DNA of 64,000 nt, taken from NCBI GenBank assembly GCA_002811645.1, contig PDIP01000012.1, forward strand, positions 54,452-118,451, given 5' to 3'. The stretch comes from Corallochytrium limacisporum (taxonomy: Eukaryota > Opisthokonta). Position 1 is the first letter of the stretch; each line of letters opens with the position of its first letter. The position numbers and the translations under genes are program-made. The notes beneath the pieces are model-generated. The model worked only from the letters and a program-made list of their open reading frames with translations, was not told where the DNA came from and ran no database searches. Positions 28,867 to 38,049 of this stretch are shown in pieces.

Positions 28867-29652
28867 ATGGTACGTATCTGCACAGTATTGTGCTACAAGC
28901 ATCTGAAGGGCCTATCCCATCCCGTTGGCAAAGCCACTCAGACTTACCCAGGCCAATTGAATACAGGCGTCTTGGAGCGCCTGTCTCTAGCTGTCTCTTC
29001 TGCGCTGACGGCGATCCAGAACCCATTGCGTCAGGACGCGGTCGCAGTGCTTGGTGAGGTGACCGGGGACTACGCTCTCGACACGTGTCGCAATCGGATG
29101 CTCGAGACGGATGAAGGCACTCGGATCCTGAAAGATCGGCCCCTAATCACTAGCGAGAGCATGGATCTGCCACGTCTCCGGAATCTGCCCTCCAATACTC
29201 TAGGTCGGGCCTATGTCAATTGGCTGGATAACGAGGGGGTTAGTCCGGACACACGCTGCGCGGTGCGTTATGTGGCCGACCCTGAGCTCGCCTATGTCAT
29301 GCGCCGATATCGGGAGACTCATGACATGGTTCATGTCCTGCTTGGTCTGCCCACTTCAGTCGCAGCTGAGCTGGCGATTAAATGGTTCGAACTGGCACAA
29401 ACGCAGTTGCCAATGACTGGACTAGCTGGGGTTTTTGGGCCGTTGCGTCTGTGGGCGGACGGTGACACAGATGAACTCTACAAATTGCGCACTATCTATG
29501 TGCCATGGGCTCTGGAAGCGGCCAAGACCGCGTCCTTCTTGCCCGCTGTGTATTTTGAGGAGCGTTTGGAGCAGGATTTACAAGAATTGCGCGCAGAATT
29601 GGGCATTCCCCCTGCACCTCCCATCGATGATGACGAGAATATCAATAACTAG
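28867..29652 (+). CDS. COQ4: COQ4, ubiquinone biosynthesis protein
   Basis: This 261-residue protein is COQ4, the zinc protein of the matrix-side mitochondrial membrane that organises the coenzyme Q synthome and acts in oxidative decarboxylation of the quinone ring. The diagnostic HDxxHx11E zinc motif is intact: His152, Asp153, His156 and Glu168. The segments PLITSESMDLPRLRNLPSNTLGRAY and GLAGVFGPLR are also typical, as is the C-terminal acidic tail after a helix near residues 215-240. Length matches the family (about 225-270). The N-terminus is basic (MVRICTVLCYKHLKGLSH) and can serve for mitochondrial import. It converges on the sugar-transporter gene with 121 bp between stops. Confidence 0.95.
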   Translation: MVRICTVLCYKHLKGLSHPVGKATQTYPGQLNTGVLERLSLAVSSALTAIQNPLRQDAVAVLGEVTGDYALDTCRNRMLETDEGTRILKDRPLITSESMDLPRLRNLPSNTLGRAYVNWLDNEGVSPDTRCAVRYVADPELAYVMRRYRETHDMVHVLLGLPTSVAAELAIKWFELAQTQLPMTGLAGVFGPLRLWADGDTDELYKLRTIYVPWALEAAKTASFLPAVYFEERLEQDLQELRAELGIPPAPPIDDDENINN

Positions 29653-29773
29653 TGAGTAGGTAAAGAGAGTCCATGATTCTTGACAATATAAATGCTAGAC
29701 GTTATAGATGATATTTCTTTAGCTCAAAAGTCTGAAATGCATCACCGGTCTGCGATGATGAGGATCCATGTCT

Positions 29774-31618
29774 TCAAAGTTCGTCCTCATCGTCCTCTCG
29801 TCTCGCGTGGCGATCACTCAGCAGTTCGTCATAGTGCTCAGCTTGCCAAAGGGAGAAGTTCAACGCTGAGGACAGTCGGCATAGCCAGGCAGGCTCCTTG
29901 GTGCCGGTCTCGCCGTTGAGAATCAGCGGCAGGAATCGACTGCTCAGCGCCGCGAGCAAGGACCATATACCGCCAACAAGGATCACAGCGGCAATGCCAA
30001 AGGCAGCAGCAATGGATCCGACGTAGAGGGTGTCGATCAGTTGTGGGATAACAATGAAAACATTGAGGAGCCCCATGCTAAAGCCCATGCCCTTGCTGGG
30101 GCGGTGTTGTGACCCTCGCCCTTCATGGGATGGCTGTGAATGATTGCTTTCAGGTGCATAGCCATTGTTCCTCGTCCTAGACTCCATTTCCTCCTCTTCG
30201 TCATGTCCGGAGTTGCCTTCTTCGTGCCTCAGTAGAGTTTGGGCGATGTCCTGGCCACTGACATCAGTCGCTGTGTCCTTCGAGAGCTGAGAGTAGGGTC
30301 CATTCACATTTCTGAGACTATCCGCAACCTCTTCCATCTTTAATAGATTGCCCAGCATGGCAAAGGGAAAGATGTTGGTTCCAGCAAAGCCAATGCCTGT
30401 CAGGCTCACCAGAATAATGCTTACAGAGACGCTGGAGTGAACAAACGGGACAGTGAGCAACAGCATGCTCAAGCCAGCAGTGACGAGAGTCATGGTGTAT
30501 GCATCTTTGAGCTTCACGTAGATCAGCACGTAGGTCATGGCAAAGGATGTCAGCAATTGTACAATAGCTTGGCCCATCATGGATATGGACCCGGTACCCA
30601 CACCGTGCTCGAAATTCTGGCGCTCCTCCGAACCGACCGGTGCTTCCGCATCCCCTCCATACACAGCCTCCCCAAAGAATGTCGTGACTTCCTGATTAAA
30701 GCAGAACCACGCAAACCACGTCAGGGATTGGGTCACAGCAATTATGAGCAGAGGGTAGTCCATAGTTTGCAGGGCATGCACCATGTCATACGTGGCCATT
30801 TTGATGGCGGCAAACACCGCGGTAACGCCCGATGCACCGGTCTTTAGAGACGATGATCCTTCCGGGGCGACCGCTGTTGAGCGCTGCAATGGGACTTCTT
30901 GTGCCACGACCAGCGTGATACCCACCGTGACGGCAAGAGTGAACATTGCTACCGCAAAAATTAGGCGCATGTGGTCCAACGGTGCCTCAAAACTCGCCAC
31001 AAAAAAGTAGCCGCCAACCTGTCCGACACCTTGGAAAAGGGAAGCGAGGGACTGGCACTGGGCCTGTTGATCCGGACTGGCCAGGTCCGCAATTAATGCT
31101 CGTGCCGGTCCTTGAATCAAATTGATGCTAAAATCCATTGTCCAGAACGCTACCATTGCTACGAAGACGGTGAACCCATTCACTCCGCCAGCAATCAATT
31201 CCGCATTTGAGAACATGGCCGCACCGAGGAGGGTAGTAATCAGCCCAATGAGCATAAATGGCCGCCGGCGGCCCCAGGATGAATAACAGCGGTCACTCAG
31301 TGCACCAGCAATGGGCCCTACGATAAGTCCAGTGATTGGTCCCGCACACCAAGCAAGATTGGCCATCGCTTTGCTCAGGCCCAGTCGGCTCTCAAAGTAT
31401 GGCACAGCCAGAGCGTATTCATTGCTCCACATGACAAGGATTCCGATCCAACATAAGTTGACCACTGCCAACCTTGCCGTGGTATACTTTTTCGGTGCAT
31501 TAAGCTCTGGACTAGACCGCGTTGTCTCTGGTATGCTGTCCCGGTCAGACTCATGCGCCCCCTCAAATTCCCCATAGCCCTCATTCTGGCTTCTTCCCAG
31601 CTGTACCCAACTGGGCAT
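29774..31618 (-). CDS. SUT/SLC45-type sugar-proton symporter
   Basis: This 614-residue protein is a major-facilitator of the glycoside-pentoside-hexuronide group, like plant sucrose transporters (SUT/SUC) and animal SLC45. The first half has GPITGLIVGPIAGALSDRC followed by WGRRRPFMLIG near residues 102-122, the hallmark loop between helices 2 and 3. SPDQQAQCQSLASLFQGVGQ near residue 185 is also typical. Twelve membrane helices can be counted. A hydrophilic Ser/Glu-rich insert near residues 455-515 interrupts the second half. I start at the ATG at 31616-31618; a 15-codon longer frame starts with TTG. Sucrose, maltose or glucose with protons is likely; the exact substrate is not visible. The insert is unusual for SUTs and may be regulatory. 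Confidence 0.88.
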   Translation of the reverse strand: MPSWVQLGRSQNEGYGEFEGAHESDRDSIPETTRSSPELNAPKKYTTARLAVVNLCWIGILVMWSNEYALAVPYFESRLGLSKAMANLAWCAGPITGLIVGPIAGALSDRCYSSWGRRRPFMLIGLITTLLGAAMFSNAELIAGGVNGFTVFVAMVAFWTMDFSINLIQGPARALIADLASPDQQAQCQSLASLFQGVGQVGGYFFVASFEAPLDHMRLIFAVAMFTLAVTVGITLVVAQEVPLQRSTAVAPEGSSSLKTGASGVTAVFAAIKMATYDMVHALQTMDYPLLIIAVTQSLTWFAWFCFNQEVTTFFGEAVYGGDAEAPVGSEERQNFEHGVGTGSISMMGQAIVQLLTSFAMTYVLIYVKLKDAYTMTLVTAGLSMLLLTVPFVHSSVSVSIILVSLTGIGFAGTNIFPFAMLGNLLKMEEVADSLRNVNGPYSQLSKDTATDVSGQDIAQTLLRHEEGNSGHDEEEEMESRTRNNGYAPESNHSQPSHEGRGSQHRPSKGMGFSMGLLNVFIVIPQLIDTLYVGSIAAAFGIAAVILVGGIWSLLAALSSRFLPLILNGETGTKEPAWLCRLSSALNFSLWQAEHYDELLSDRHARREDDEDEL

Positions 31619-32471
31619 GATAGGCTGTGATTCCTGTGGACCTGAAATGTTGGAGGAAGCCAACGTGATATTGATTTATGCCCTCTACGCCGCGAAACGT
31701 CGGTATAAGTTCGACTATCACGTCATTGCTCCGTTTAGGGATATGTGCCACCGTTCAAAAGCTGAAACATGGAAACATTTGCCACGTTGGGTTCTCAAAA
31801 TCTAATGAACTACGCTTGCTGTTGATCCATGTATGTTATAGTGAAATCTGTACCTTATTGTGGCTGACTCTCTGGTTTCTTGGAAATACCAAATTACCAC
31901 TCTCAGACCCTCGTCATCGCTTGGGTGGGGGTCCCTACCCGCCCACTGCCTTCCACCGCGAAACGGTTGCCCTTTAGATGAGCCGCCCACTCTGCCACAC
32001 AGTTTAAACCAATCCGCAGCAGCGACTTTTCTATGCCAGAAGCAGAACCGGTACGTTGGCCCCGCATACCAAGAACGGGGATACGAAAACAGAAACAGGC
32101 CAGCGCCGATAAAGGCGTCCCAGTCGTTTTCCTTCTCTGGCTGCGGTAAGAAGGTGCTGAACAAAGGATTCTACGCCTGCGGGCGCGTCAGTACTAATGA
32201 CTGACAAGTTTTCTTCGACGGCACTCTCTGCCGAGCCGCCCCTGTTGCCCTGCGATCGTAACCAGTTTTTTGTCAGCTGGCGGGTCGGCACCACGAATAC
32301 GTCGTCTTTTAGTATAACCCCTGGTTGCCCGTCTATGCCCAGATCATTCAAAAACGATAACCGGATGTTGCCTTTTCTGAGCATCAGGGGCAGTCCAGGA
32401 AGGGGCTTAAATAATGGGAATGCGGTAAATCAAGGAACTCCAAATGAAACCGCTGAAGAAAGGACCTCCCC
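31619..32471. other. Spacer left of the sequence gap, no supported gene
   Basis: Upstream of the sugar-transporter start I see no supported gene. A minus-strand frame (32031-32384, up to 117 codons) has some protein-like character, but a stop lies about 20 codons upstream of its first ATG (about residue -27) and it has no recognised domain. Part of any gene here could be lost in the adjacent run of N. Confidence 0.4.
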
Positions 32472-32658
32472 NNNNNNNNNNNNNNNNNNNNNNNNNNNNN
32501 NNNNNNNNNNNNNNNNNNNNNNNNNNNNNNNNNNNNNNNNNNNNNNNNNNNNNNNNNNNNNNNNNNNNNNNNNNNNNNNNNNNNNNNNNNNNNNNNNNNN
32601 NNNNNNNNNNNNNNNNNNNNNNNNNNNNNNNNNNNNNNNNNNNNNNNNNNNNNNNNNN
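32472..32658. other. Assembly gap (187 N)
   Basis: The bases are unknown. The gap abuts a 15-base A run on its right edge (32659-32673), so the missing part probably begins with a homopolymer or repeat that defeated assembly. Confidence 0.99.
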
Positions 32659-32688
32659 AAAAAAAAAAAAAAAGCAAAATCATAGGCG

Positions 32689-32806
32689 CGCGAGCTGCAG
32701 GATATTCGTTCAGTTCACTACTAGCCGGGGAACCAAATTTCGAACCTGCGCGGGCAGAGCCCATCTGATTTCGAGTCAGACTCCTTAACCACTCGGACAA
32801 ACTCGC
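32689..32806 (-). tRNA. tRNA-Ser(CGA) with a 36-nt intron in the T-loop
   Basis: On the minus strand the gene opens with acceptor strand GCGAGTT (32806-32800), then TG and the D arm TCCGAGTGGTTAAGGA. The anticodon stem-loop TCTGA-CTCGAAA-TCAGA gives anticodon CGA (32771-32773) for serine. A class II variable arm (GGGC-TCT-GCCC) follows, then T stem GCAGG (32749-32745). The T stem's partner CCTGC is displaced to 32701-32697, directly followed by AGCTCGC (32696-32690), which pairs with the whole acceptor strand, one pair being G-U. Between the T-stem halves are 43 nt. Removing 36 nt (32703-32738, or shifted by one) restores the consensus T-loop TTCGAAT. The intron itself forms an 8-bp helix, TTTGGTTC with GAACTGAA. 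The mature RNA would be 82 nt including discriminator G, without encoded CCA. Downstream T runs (32676-32679, then 32659-32673) fit a Pol III terminator. Confidence 0.88.
32703..32738 (-). other. Ectopic tRNA intron (T-loop, 36 nt)
   Basis: This is the predicted intron in tRNA-Ser(CGA), between canonical positions 59 and 60, or 58 and 59 if shifted by one base. It has no GT...AG ends. Its ends can pair into an 8-bp helix (with two G-U pairs) that brings the exons together, as expected of a bulge-helix-bulge substrate for the tRNA splicing endonuclease. Ordinary eukaryotic tRNA introns sit at 37/38, so this site is unusual. Confidence 0.75.
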
Positions 32807-33404
32807 TCTGTATAATAATACTATTACCATAAATGGGGCCGAAAATGTGTATATAAACTGCTGATTTGACGTCATGATTGATTAGGTTTTCAGTTCAATG
32901 TTAGCGCTCACACTCGTGTGTTTACTCTTTGGTGTCTGAATACTACAGTGTTGCCTGCTGAATGTACAGAGTGCGGCGAATTTCTTGTCCGACTGGTGCG
33001 CCCGCAGTACGGAGTGGCTGGCTTCGCTGGAGGGTGGGGGTGTGACTGTAATATCTTTCACGGGACTATACCGGAGAGAACAGTGGCTGCGGCCCCGTGT
33101 GTTCGAAATTTGTTTATAGGTGGGGGCGGTACTTTCACCATTAGCCAGCACAGGTGACAAGGGGCTTTGCGCCGGAGAATGACTTCGAGGCTTCATCATT
33201 GGATAGCGACCTTTAGTTGATCCTTCAATTGGTTTCCTTGACTGTTGCTTTATCTGCTGCATTTGGGGAGTAACTAGACTTTGATTCTATCTCGATATTC
33301 CTCTTTGTAGCTATTTAAAGGGTGTGGACTTATACAACACAATAAGAGCATGAAGCCTCTTTGTTTATAACCAGATTAGTAAGTTATACATAATCGGGAT
33401 CAAT
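32807..33404. other. Spacer between tRNA-Ser and COX7C
   Basis: About 600 bp without a supported gene. A 126-codon minus-strand frame (33262-32882) starts with ATG and is basic and Ser/Pro-rich, but I recognise nothing in it; it could be a small orphan gene or chance. The region should carry the COX7C promoter in its right part. Confidence 0.4.
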
Positions 33405-33641
33405 ATGATGCGTGCTGCAGGTATGTACCGCGTTGGTGCCATGGCACCTCGCGCCCGCCAGATGGCCCTGGTCCGCCGTGGTGGTGACATCGGTAAGGAA
33501 ATTCCCGGTAGCAACCTCCCCTTCGATGTCCATAACAAGGTCGCTTTCTCCATTAAGTTCTGGACTTTTGTCAGCGTCGGTTTCGCAGTGCCTTTCATTG
33601 CCTTCAAGTTCCAGATGTGGAAGAAGGGTGGTAGTGACTAA
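33405..33641 (+). CDS. COX7C: Cytochrome c oxidase subunit 7c
   Basis: This 78-residue protein is the small inner-membrane subunit VIIc of respiratory complex IV (Cox8 in yeast). The N-terminal ~27 residues are rich in Arg, Met and Ala with no acidic residue, a mitochondrial presequence. The mature part has the family signature PGSNLPFDVHNK, then a single membrane helix (about residues 48-66) and a basic end (MWKKGG). Two in-frame ATGs lie at 33405 and 33408; either would serve. The gene is short and easily missed by automatic calling. It converges on the JJJ1 gene with 157 bp between stops. Confidence 0.92.
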   Translation: MMRAAGMYRVGAMAPRARQMALVRRGGDIGKEIPGSNLPFDVHNKVAFSIKFWTFVSVGFAVPFIAFKFQMWKKGGSD

Positions 33642-33798
33642 ATTACTTCGGTTGATTCCCCATACAGTGTTAATAGGCTTATTTTACCATACAACGGCAT
33701 GAATATATTCTGATAGTTATCAGATGAGATCGGGAGTCTTATGTTTTGTGGCTAGTATATACTTTCAATTCTTTAACGGGTTGAGGTCTAATCAGGTC

Positions 33799-35373
33799 TC
33801 ATTTCTTCTTGTTTTTCTTCCCCGGGGCTGCGGAAATGTGCAAGGCATGACCGGTCTTTTGGATGTGGTCAAATAGTTTGCTGCGGGACGGGAACGTTTC
33901 ATGGCAGACATTACAAACCTTGCTAGGATCCTTGCCCTGGGCCACGCGCTCTTCATCTTCGCTGTCCAGATCTACATCTGGCTTTTTCTTGCTCTTTTCC
34001 TTTCTTCGTCTCGGTTTCTTCTTGCCTCCTGTCCCCGCGCTGTAGTCTTCCTGGTGGTCGTCGGCATCCTGATCAAGGGTCAAAGCAGTGTTGATCTCGT
34101 TGGCCAGAACGTCAGCACTGTGAATGACATGATCGTCGTCATCCATGTCGGTCGTGAATCCAAAATTCGGCCCTTTCTTGCCCTTCTTCTTCTTTGACTT
34201 GCTGCTCCTGGCCATCATGGGGATGTTGTGGTCATCAGGATTTGCACTTTTCGCATTCTTCGCAGTAGTGGCGGCTGCCTTTGCCTCTTTCTTGAACTGC
34301 TTCTCTTCTGTAGCGAGCTGCTTGCGGAGGGCAGCGACATTGTCACGGTGTTTCCGGTTCTTTTCATGTGCCTGCAATGCTGCAGCAGACTTGAATTCCT
34401 TGTCACATGCTGCACAATACAGATCCTCCTGCTCGGACTCTGGCTCTGGGGTTTGCTCTTCTTCTGCCTCATCGTCGCTCTGGTCTTCCTGGTCGTCAGC
34501 TTCGTTGCTTTCATCATCGCTACTGTCCCCAAACATTTCACGGTGCATGTCTTCAATGGCATCCAGTTTGTTCTCAATTTCGCCTTCGTCGCCGAATGCG
34601 GCGTTCTTGAAATTTTTGAAGTCCTCCACCTGCTGCCGCTTTTGGCGCCGCTGCTCGGCTGCCAGTTCCCTTGCCCTCTGCTGTTTTTCTTCGTTGAGCT
34701 TTGCCTGGCGTTCTGCAGCCGCTTTAACTCGCGGATCCCACTTGCGCACCAGCGCAGCCAGGTGCCGGATCTGTTCGTTGTATTTTTTCCGCTCCGCTTC
34801 GCGTGCACTGTTGTTCTCTTTTTCAATCAGGCGTCGTACTCTACGATTCGGCGCCCACTTGACATCGTATTCATCCGCCCATGCAAAGGGGATACGTGTG
34901 TTGAAGGCCATCCAAAACACATAGAAAGGCTTCACCACCTCTTCATAGCTGCTATTGGAGTCCCCAAAGCTGGGTACACCGTGGTATTCCTCATCATCGT
35001 AGAAATCTTTTTCAAACTGCAGAATTTCCGAAAAGGCCTGTCGGTAAACTGTGTAGAAGCTTTCCTTGCTAGCATCGTCGTATCCATCGTAACATGCCGG
35101 GTTGAAAAATCTAATGATGTCAGGAAGGTCATCCTTATCAAGCTTGTGGCCTGATAGGATTTCATCGCGGTGCTGATCATACCACCGACGTTCCCTCGGA
35201 TCACTCAGCAGTTCGTACGCCACTTGGATAATCTGAAACTCTCTGCGAGCCTCCTCTTCTCTTCCAAGGTTCTTATCTGGGTGACACCGCAATGCTGCCT
35301 TCCGGTATGCCTTCTTGATATCGGCCTCACTGGCGGTTTGCTCGATCCCGAGCACTTCGTAGTGGCAGCGCAT
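33799..35373 (-). CDS. JJJ1: JJJ1/DNAJC21-type J-domain ribosome biogenesis factor
   Basis: This 524-residue protein is the J-domain cofactor that, with Hsp70, releases the shuttling factor Arx1 from late pre-60S ribosomes in the cytosol. A J domain occupies residues 1-70 and keeps HPD (RCHPDKN). The characteristic segment after it includes FFNPACYDGYDD and FYVFWMAFNT. A charged coiled-coil (residues ~185-265) follows. Two C2H2 zinc fingers are present: CAACDKEFKSAAALQAHEKNRKH near residue 320 and CNVCHETFPSRSKLFDHIQKTGH near residue 486. Between them are Lys- and acidic-rich stretches. The domain order and length match DNAJC21 (about 530). It shares a 1-kb divergent region with prohibitin-2. 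Confidence 0.95.
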   Translation of the reverse strand: MRCHYEVLGIEQTASEADIKKAYRKAALRCHPDKNLGREEEARREFQIIQVAYELLSDPRERRWYDQHRDEILSGHKLDKDDLPDIIRFFNPACYDGYDDASKESFYTVYRQAFSEILQFEKDFYDDEEYHGVPSFGDSNSSYEEVVKPFYVFWMAFNTRIPFAWADEYDVKWAPNRRVRRLIEKENNSAREAERKKYNEQIRHLAALVRKWDPRVKAAAERQAKLNEEKQQRARELAAEQRRQKRQQVEDFKNFKNAAFGDEGEIENKLDAIEDMHREMFGDSSDDESNEADDQEDQSDDEAEEEQTPEPESEQEDLYCAACDKEFKSAAALQAHEKNRKHRDNVAALRKQLATEEKQFKKEAKAAATTAKNAKSANPDDHNIPMMARSSKSKKKKGKKGPNFGFTTDMDDDDHVIHSADVLANEINTALTLDQDADDHQEDYSAGTGGKKKPRRRKEKSKKKPDVDLDSEDEERVAQGKDPSKVCNVCHETFPSRSKLFDHIQKTGHALHISAAPGKKNKKK

Positions 35374-36376
35374 TTCTCTGCGATCCTTTTCTTTACAAGC
35401 TAACTATAACATGATGTTTCGTCTGTTACTATACACTGCATACGTGTAAAATTTGCCTTACAATTTTGCAGGTTGTGCACACTCTGCGATTGCCCTATTA
35501 TACCTGGCTCAGGACACACTGAAGGATGGCCTCATACAGCCAGACCAGCTTTGAAGACCACGACCGCGCCCACCGCTGGGACGGATTGATAATAAACTGA
35601 AAACCTAATTATTACTTTCCTCTCCCTCGTTTCAGTTCATTCACTATGAAAACCTGCTCCTTTGCCCTCGCCGATTTCACTTTGTTCTCGACCGTCTGCC
35701 TGCCCAATGCAGCCAACAGTGGAGGTGACCGACACCCCACAGTCAAACAGCCAAGAGTTCTCGATTGAGTGCGCTGACCATAGTACAGAGGCTGTTGAGA
35801 CCATTCCAGCGGGGTCGCATGTGATGCGTCCAGGGAACGGAACTAGCTTCAGCGGGAGTATCAAACCCATTCTGGTTGGTGTCTTACCCTCTTGGCAATA
35901 CTCAAGCTCAAAGACTGTGCAGAATGAGTGGGACGCACGGGGGGTGCCGTCACCGGGGCGGCAAAACGGAGCCAACACCCTAGGGTTCACTAAACTGAAA
36001 CAAGAAAAGTGGGTACCAAGACTCGGCAGTAGGCCCACATGGCACGTTGTGGGGATGGGGAATGCCAGACCGCAGGTTAGTAGGCCTGGGTTCTCCAACG
36101 TAGTTTGGTCAAACCCTCACTGTACATTGAGTGTGTATGTGGGTGGCCTCTGGTCGAAAAGTGTTTGCGTGGGGTCGGCGTTGTTGTAGTCCGTTCTTGA
36201 ACGTTTTAACTACTCACAAAAGTAATAACCCTTTCGGCAGCCACTAATGGAGGTTTCCTGAGAAATTCCAAACCCTATTTGAAACAGTCGGGTAGAATAA
36301 ATAGAAAGTGAACCAAGTTCGTACAAACCTCGGTATTTACTTTGTTTCTAAAGAAATAGCTCTGGAATAGACAAAC
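35374..36376. other. Divergent spacer between JJJ1 and PHB2
   Basis: One kilobase holding two promoters. Overlapping open frames on both strands (160 codons from the ATG at 35707, plus; 153 codons, 36098-35637, minus) mirror each other and resemble no protein I know, so I do not call them. The last 150 bp before PHB2 are AT-rich. Confidence 0.45.
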
Positions 36377-37255
36377 ATGTCGGCACTGGCAACAAAAGGG
36401 GCTGCTCGGGGCATCACCGCTCTTGGTGGCGCAATTTTCATGGCCTATGGAGTTTCGCAGAGCCTCTACACTGTTGATGGTGGTCATCGTGCTGTTATGT
36501 TCAGCCGTCTTGGTGGTGTGAAGGACGATGTCTACAATGAGGGTATGCACTTCCGTGTTCCCTGGTTCCACACTCCCATCATCTACGATATTCGTGCCCG
36601 GCCCCGTCGTATCACTTCTCCTACCGGTTCCAAGGATTTGCAAACCGTAAATATCTCCCTCCGTGTACTAAGCCGTCCCAATGTTGAGCACCTGCCCAAG
36701 ATCTACCGTCAACTCGGCGTGGACTATGATGAACGGGTTCTGCCTTCAATTGTCAATGAGGTTCTAAAGTCTGTGGTCGCCCAATTCAATGCCAGCCAAC
36801 TCATTACCCAGCGTGAGGCCGTTTCTCAGCAGATTCGCCGCCAGCTTACGCAGCGTGCCACCGATTTCTACTTGATTCTGGATGATGTCAGTATTACGGA
36901 CCTTAGCTTTTCCAAGGAATATACTGCCGCAGTTGAAGCTAAGCAGGTTGCTCAGCAGGAGGCTCAACGGGCACAGTTTGTTGTTGAAAAGGCCGTACAG
37001 GATCGTCAGGAAAAGATTGTCAAGGCTGAGGGTGAGGCCAAGGCGGCTGCTTTGATTGGTAAGGCTACGAGGGACAACCCTGGTTTCCTCCAGCTCCGCA
37101 AGATTGAAGCCGCCAAGGACATCTCTCAGATGATGGCTGGTTCCGGCAACAAGGTTTATCTGAATGCCGATACGCTCATGTTGAACGTCCATGACCGTGA
37201 CGAAAACCTCGAGCGCATCTCCCAGCAGGCCAAGAAGAAATCTAGCATCTGGTAA
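36377..37255 (+). CDS. PHB2: Prohibitin-2
   Basis: This 292-residue protein is prohibitin-2, which with prohibitin-1 forms ring complexes in the mitochondrial inner membrane that scaffold proteases and support cristae. A hydrophobic N-terminal anchor (residues ~12-33) leads into the SPFH/PHB domain. It opens with [15 protein letters not shown] and [18 protein letters not shown], then [21 protein letters not shown], which is diagnostic of the PHB2 branch rather than PHB1. A coiled coil (residues ~185-235) with many Gln, Glu and Lys and the segment [12 protein letters not shown] end the protein. Length and order agree with the family throughout. It is followed in tandem by the beta'-COP gene, an exception to the strand alternation seen here. 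Confidence 0.97.
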   Translation: MSALATKGAARGITALGGAIFMAYGVSQSLYTVDGGHRAVMFSRLGGVKDDVYNEGMHFRVPWFHTPIIYDIRARPRRITSPTGSKDLQTVNISLRVLSRPNVEHLPKIYRQLGVDYDERVLPSIVNEVLKSVVAQFNASQLITQREAVSQQIRRQLTQRATDFYLILDDVSITDLSFSKEYTAAVEAKQVAQQEAQRAQFVVEKAVQDRQEKIVKAEGEAKAAALIGKATRDNPGFLQLRKIEAAKDISQMMAGSGNKVYLNADTLMLNVHDRDENLERISQQAKKKSSIW

Positions 37256-37476
37256 GTGATGTGATCAAATCAAAATCTCGCCTTAATGTCACGGCACCTA
37301 GCCGTCACAAGCGCACATCACATCAACATTCTTACACACAGAGTCCATTGTAACAATTTACAATCGAGCACAAAGTGCATGCACACTACAAATGCAAACA
37401 TGATACCTACAAGAATACATTAGAATACTAAACAAAACTCTGAATTCCCGGGCAAACACACGTTTGAACGAAAATG

Positions 37477-37596
37477 CCTTCGGCGAAGGTGTACCTTACC
37501 TCACCTGTGGCCTCAACGCGGCCACCAGAGAGTCCTGAAAGTACTGTAAAGTAGTGATTCACAGTACATTATGTACCGCAAGAATTTCAGCGGTAC
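37477..37596. repeat. Cluster of four perfect inverted repeats
   Basis: In order: CCTTC-GGC-GAAGG (37477-37489); GTGGCC with GGCCAC (37507-37512 / 37520-37525, loop 7); GTACTGT with ACAGTAC (37541-37547 / 37561-37567, loop 13); GTACCGC with GCGGTAC (37573-37579 / 37590-37596, loop 10). All stems are perfect. They lie 222-341 bp after the PHB2 stop. They may be a structured 3' UTR, a small RNA, or protein-binding palindromes. Confidence 0.7.
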
Positions 37597-38031
37597 TTTC
37601 GCTATAGAAACCAGTTGCAGTGATTCACTCTAGGTCTGAGGCCCGGCTTGCAAGTCTTTTTCGGATTTTTGTTTTTGCTTTTTCTATACCGCTTTGGTGC
37701 CCAAAAAGCCACCCAGGGGCTCGCTGCTTGGGTGCCCTCCGCCCTACTTTATTACTTCCTTGCTTGGGGGCCCTTTAGGTCATTTCCCTCGCGCGCCACC
37801 TCTCTCTTTTCGTCCCTTCCCTCTCGAAGGGCTGTGTCCCATATTTCAGTAGGTGAAGGCCAGGGGAAGTGAAAACAGTCATACTCTCGGTACTGGTCAG
37901 CTTGGACTTGTCCAACGCATACAAACCTAAGTTCTTTCGGAAGTTTACTCCCGCAGGGAAACAGCTCGTTTGTTTTGGCTTTTGGTACCGTACGGACCCG
38001 TGTGTTCGTCTACCGGTACTGTACTGAACTA

Positions 38032-38049
38032 GGGCGCCTTCAGGTGCCC
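38032..38049. repeat. Strong hairpin with TTCA loop upstream of COPB2
   Basis: GGGCGCC (38032-38038) pairs with GGTGCCC (38043-38049) around a TTCA tetraloop, seven pairs with one G-U if read as RNA. It lies 270 bp before the COPB2 start, so it may be in the promoter or the leader. Confidence 0.6.

Noticed and set aside
32659..32806. A tRNA-derived SINE, suggested by a tRNA next to an A/T run
   Set aside because: The displaced acceptor strand pairs fully with the 5' strand, so this is a functional-looking intron-containing tRNA with a Pol III terminator rather than a retroposon.
33101..33112. A second copy of GTTCGAAATTTG, as at the T-loop of tRNA-Ser
   Set aside because: Only 12 bases match and no tRNA arms surround it.
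35637..36189. Overlapping 160- and 153-codon frames on opposite strands between JJJ1 and PHB2
   Set aside because: Mirror frames with no recognisable content; the longer one needs a TTG to reach full length. Treated as promoter DNA.
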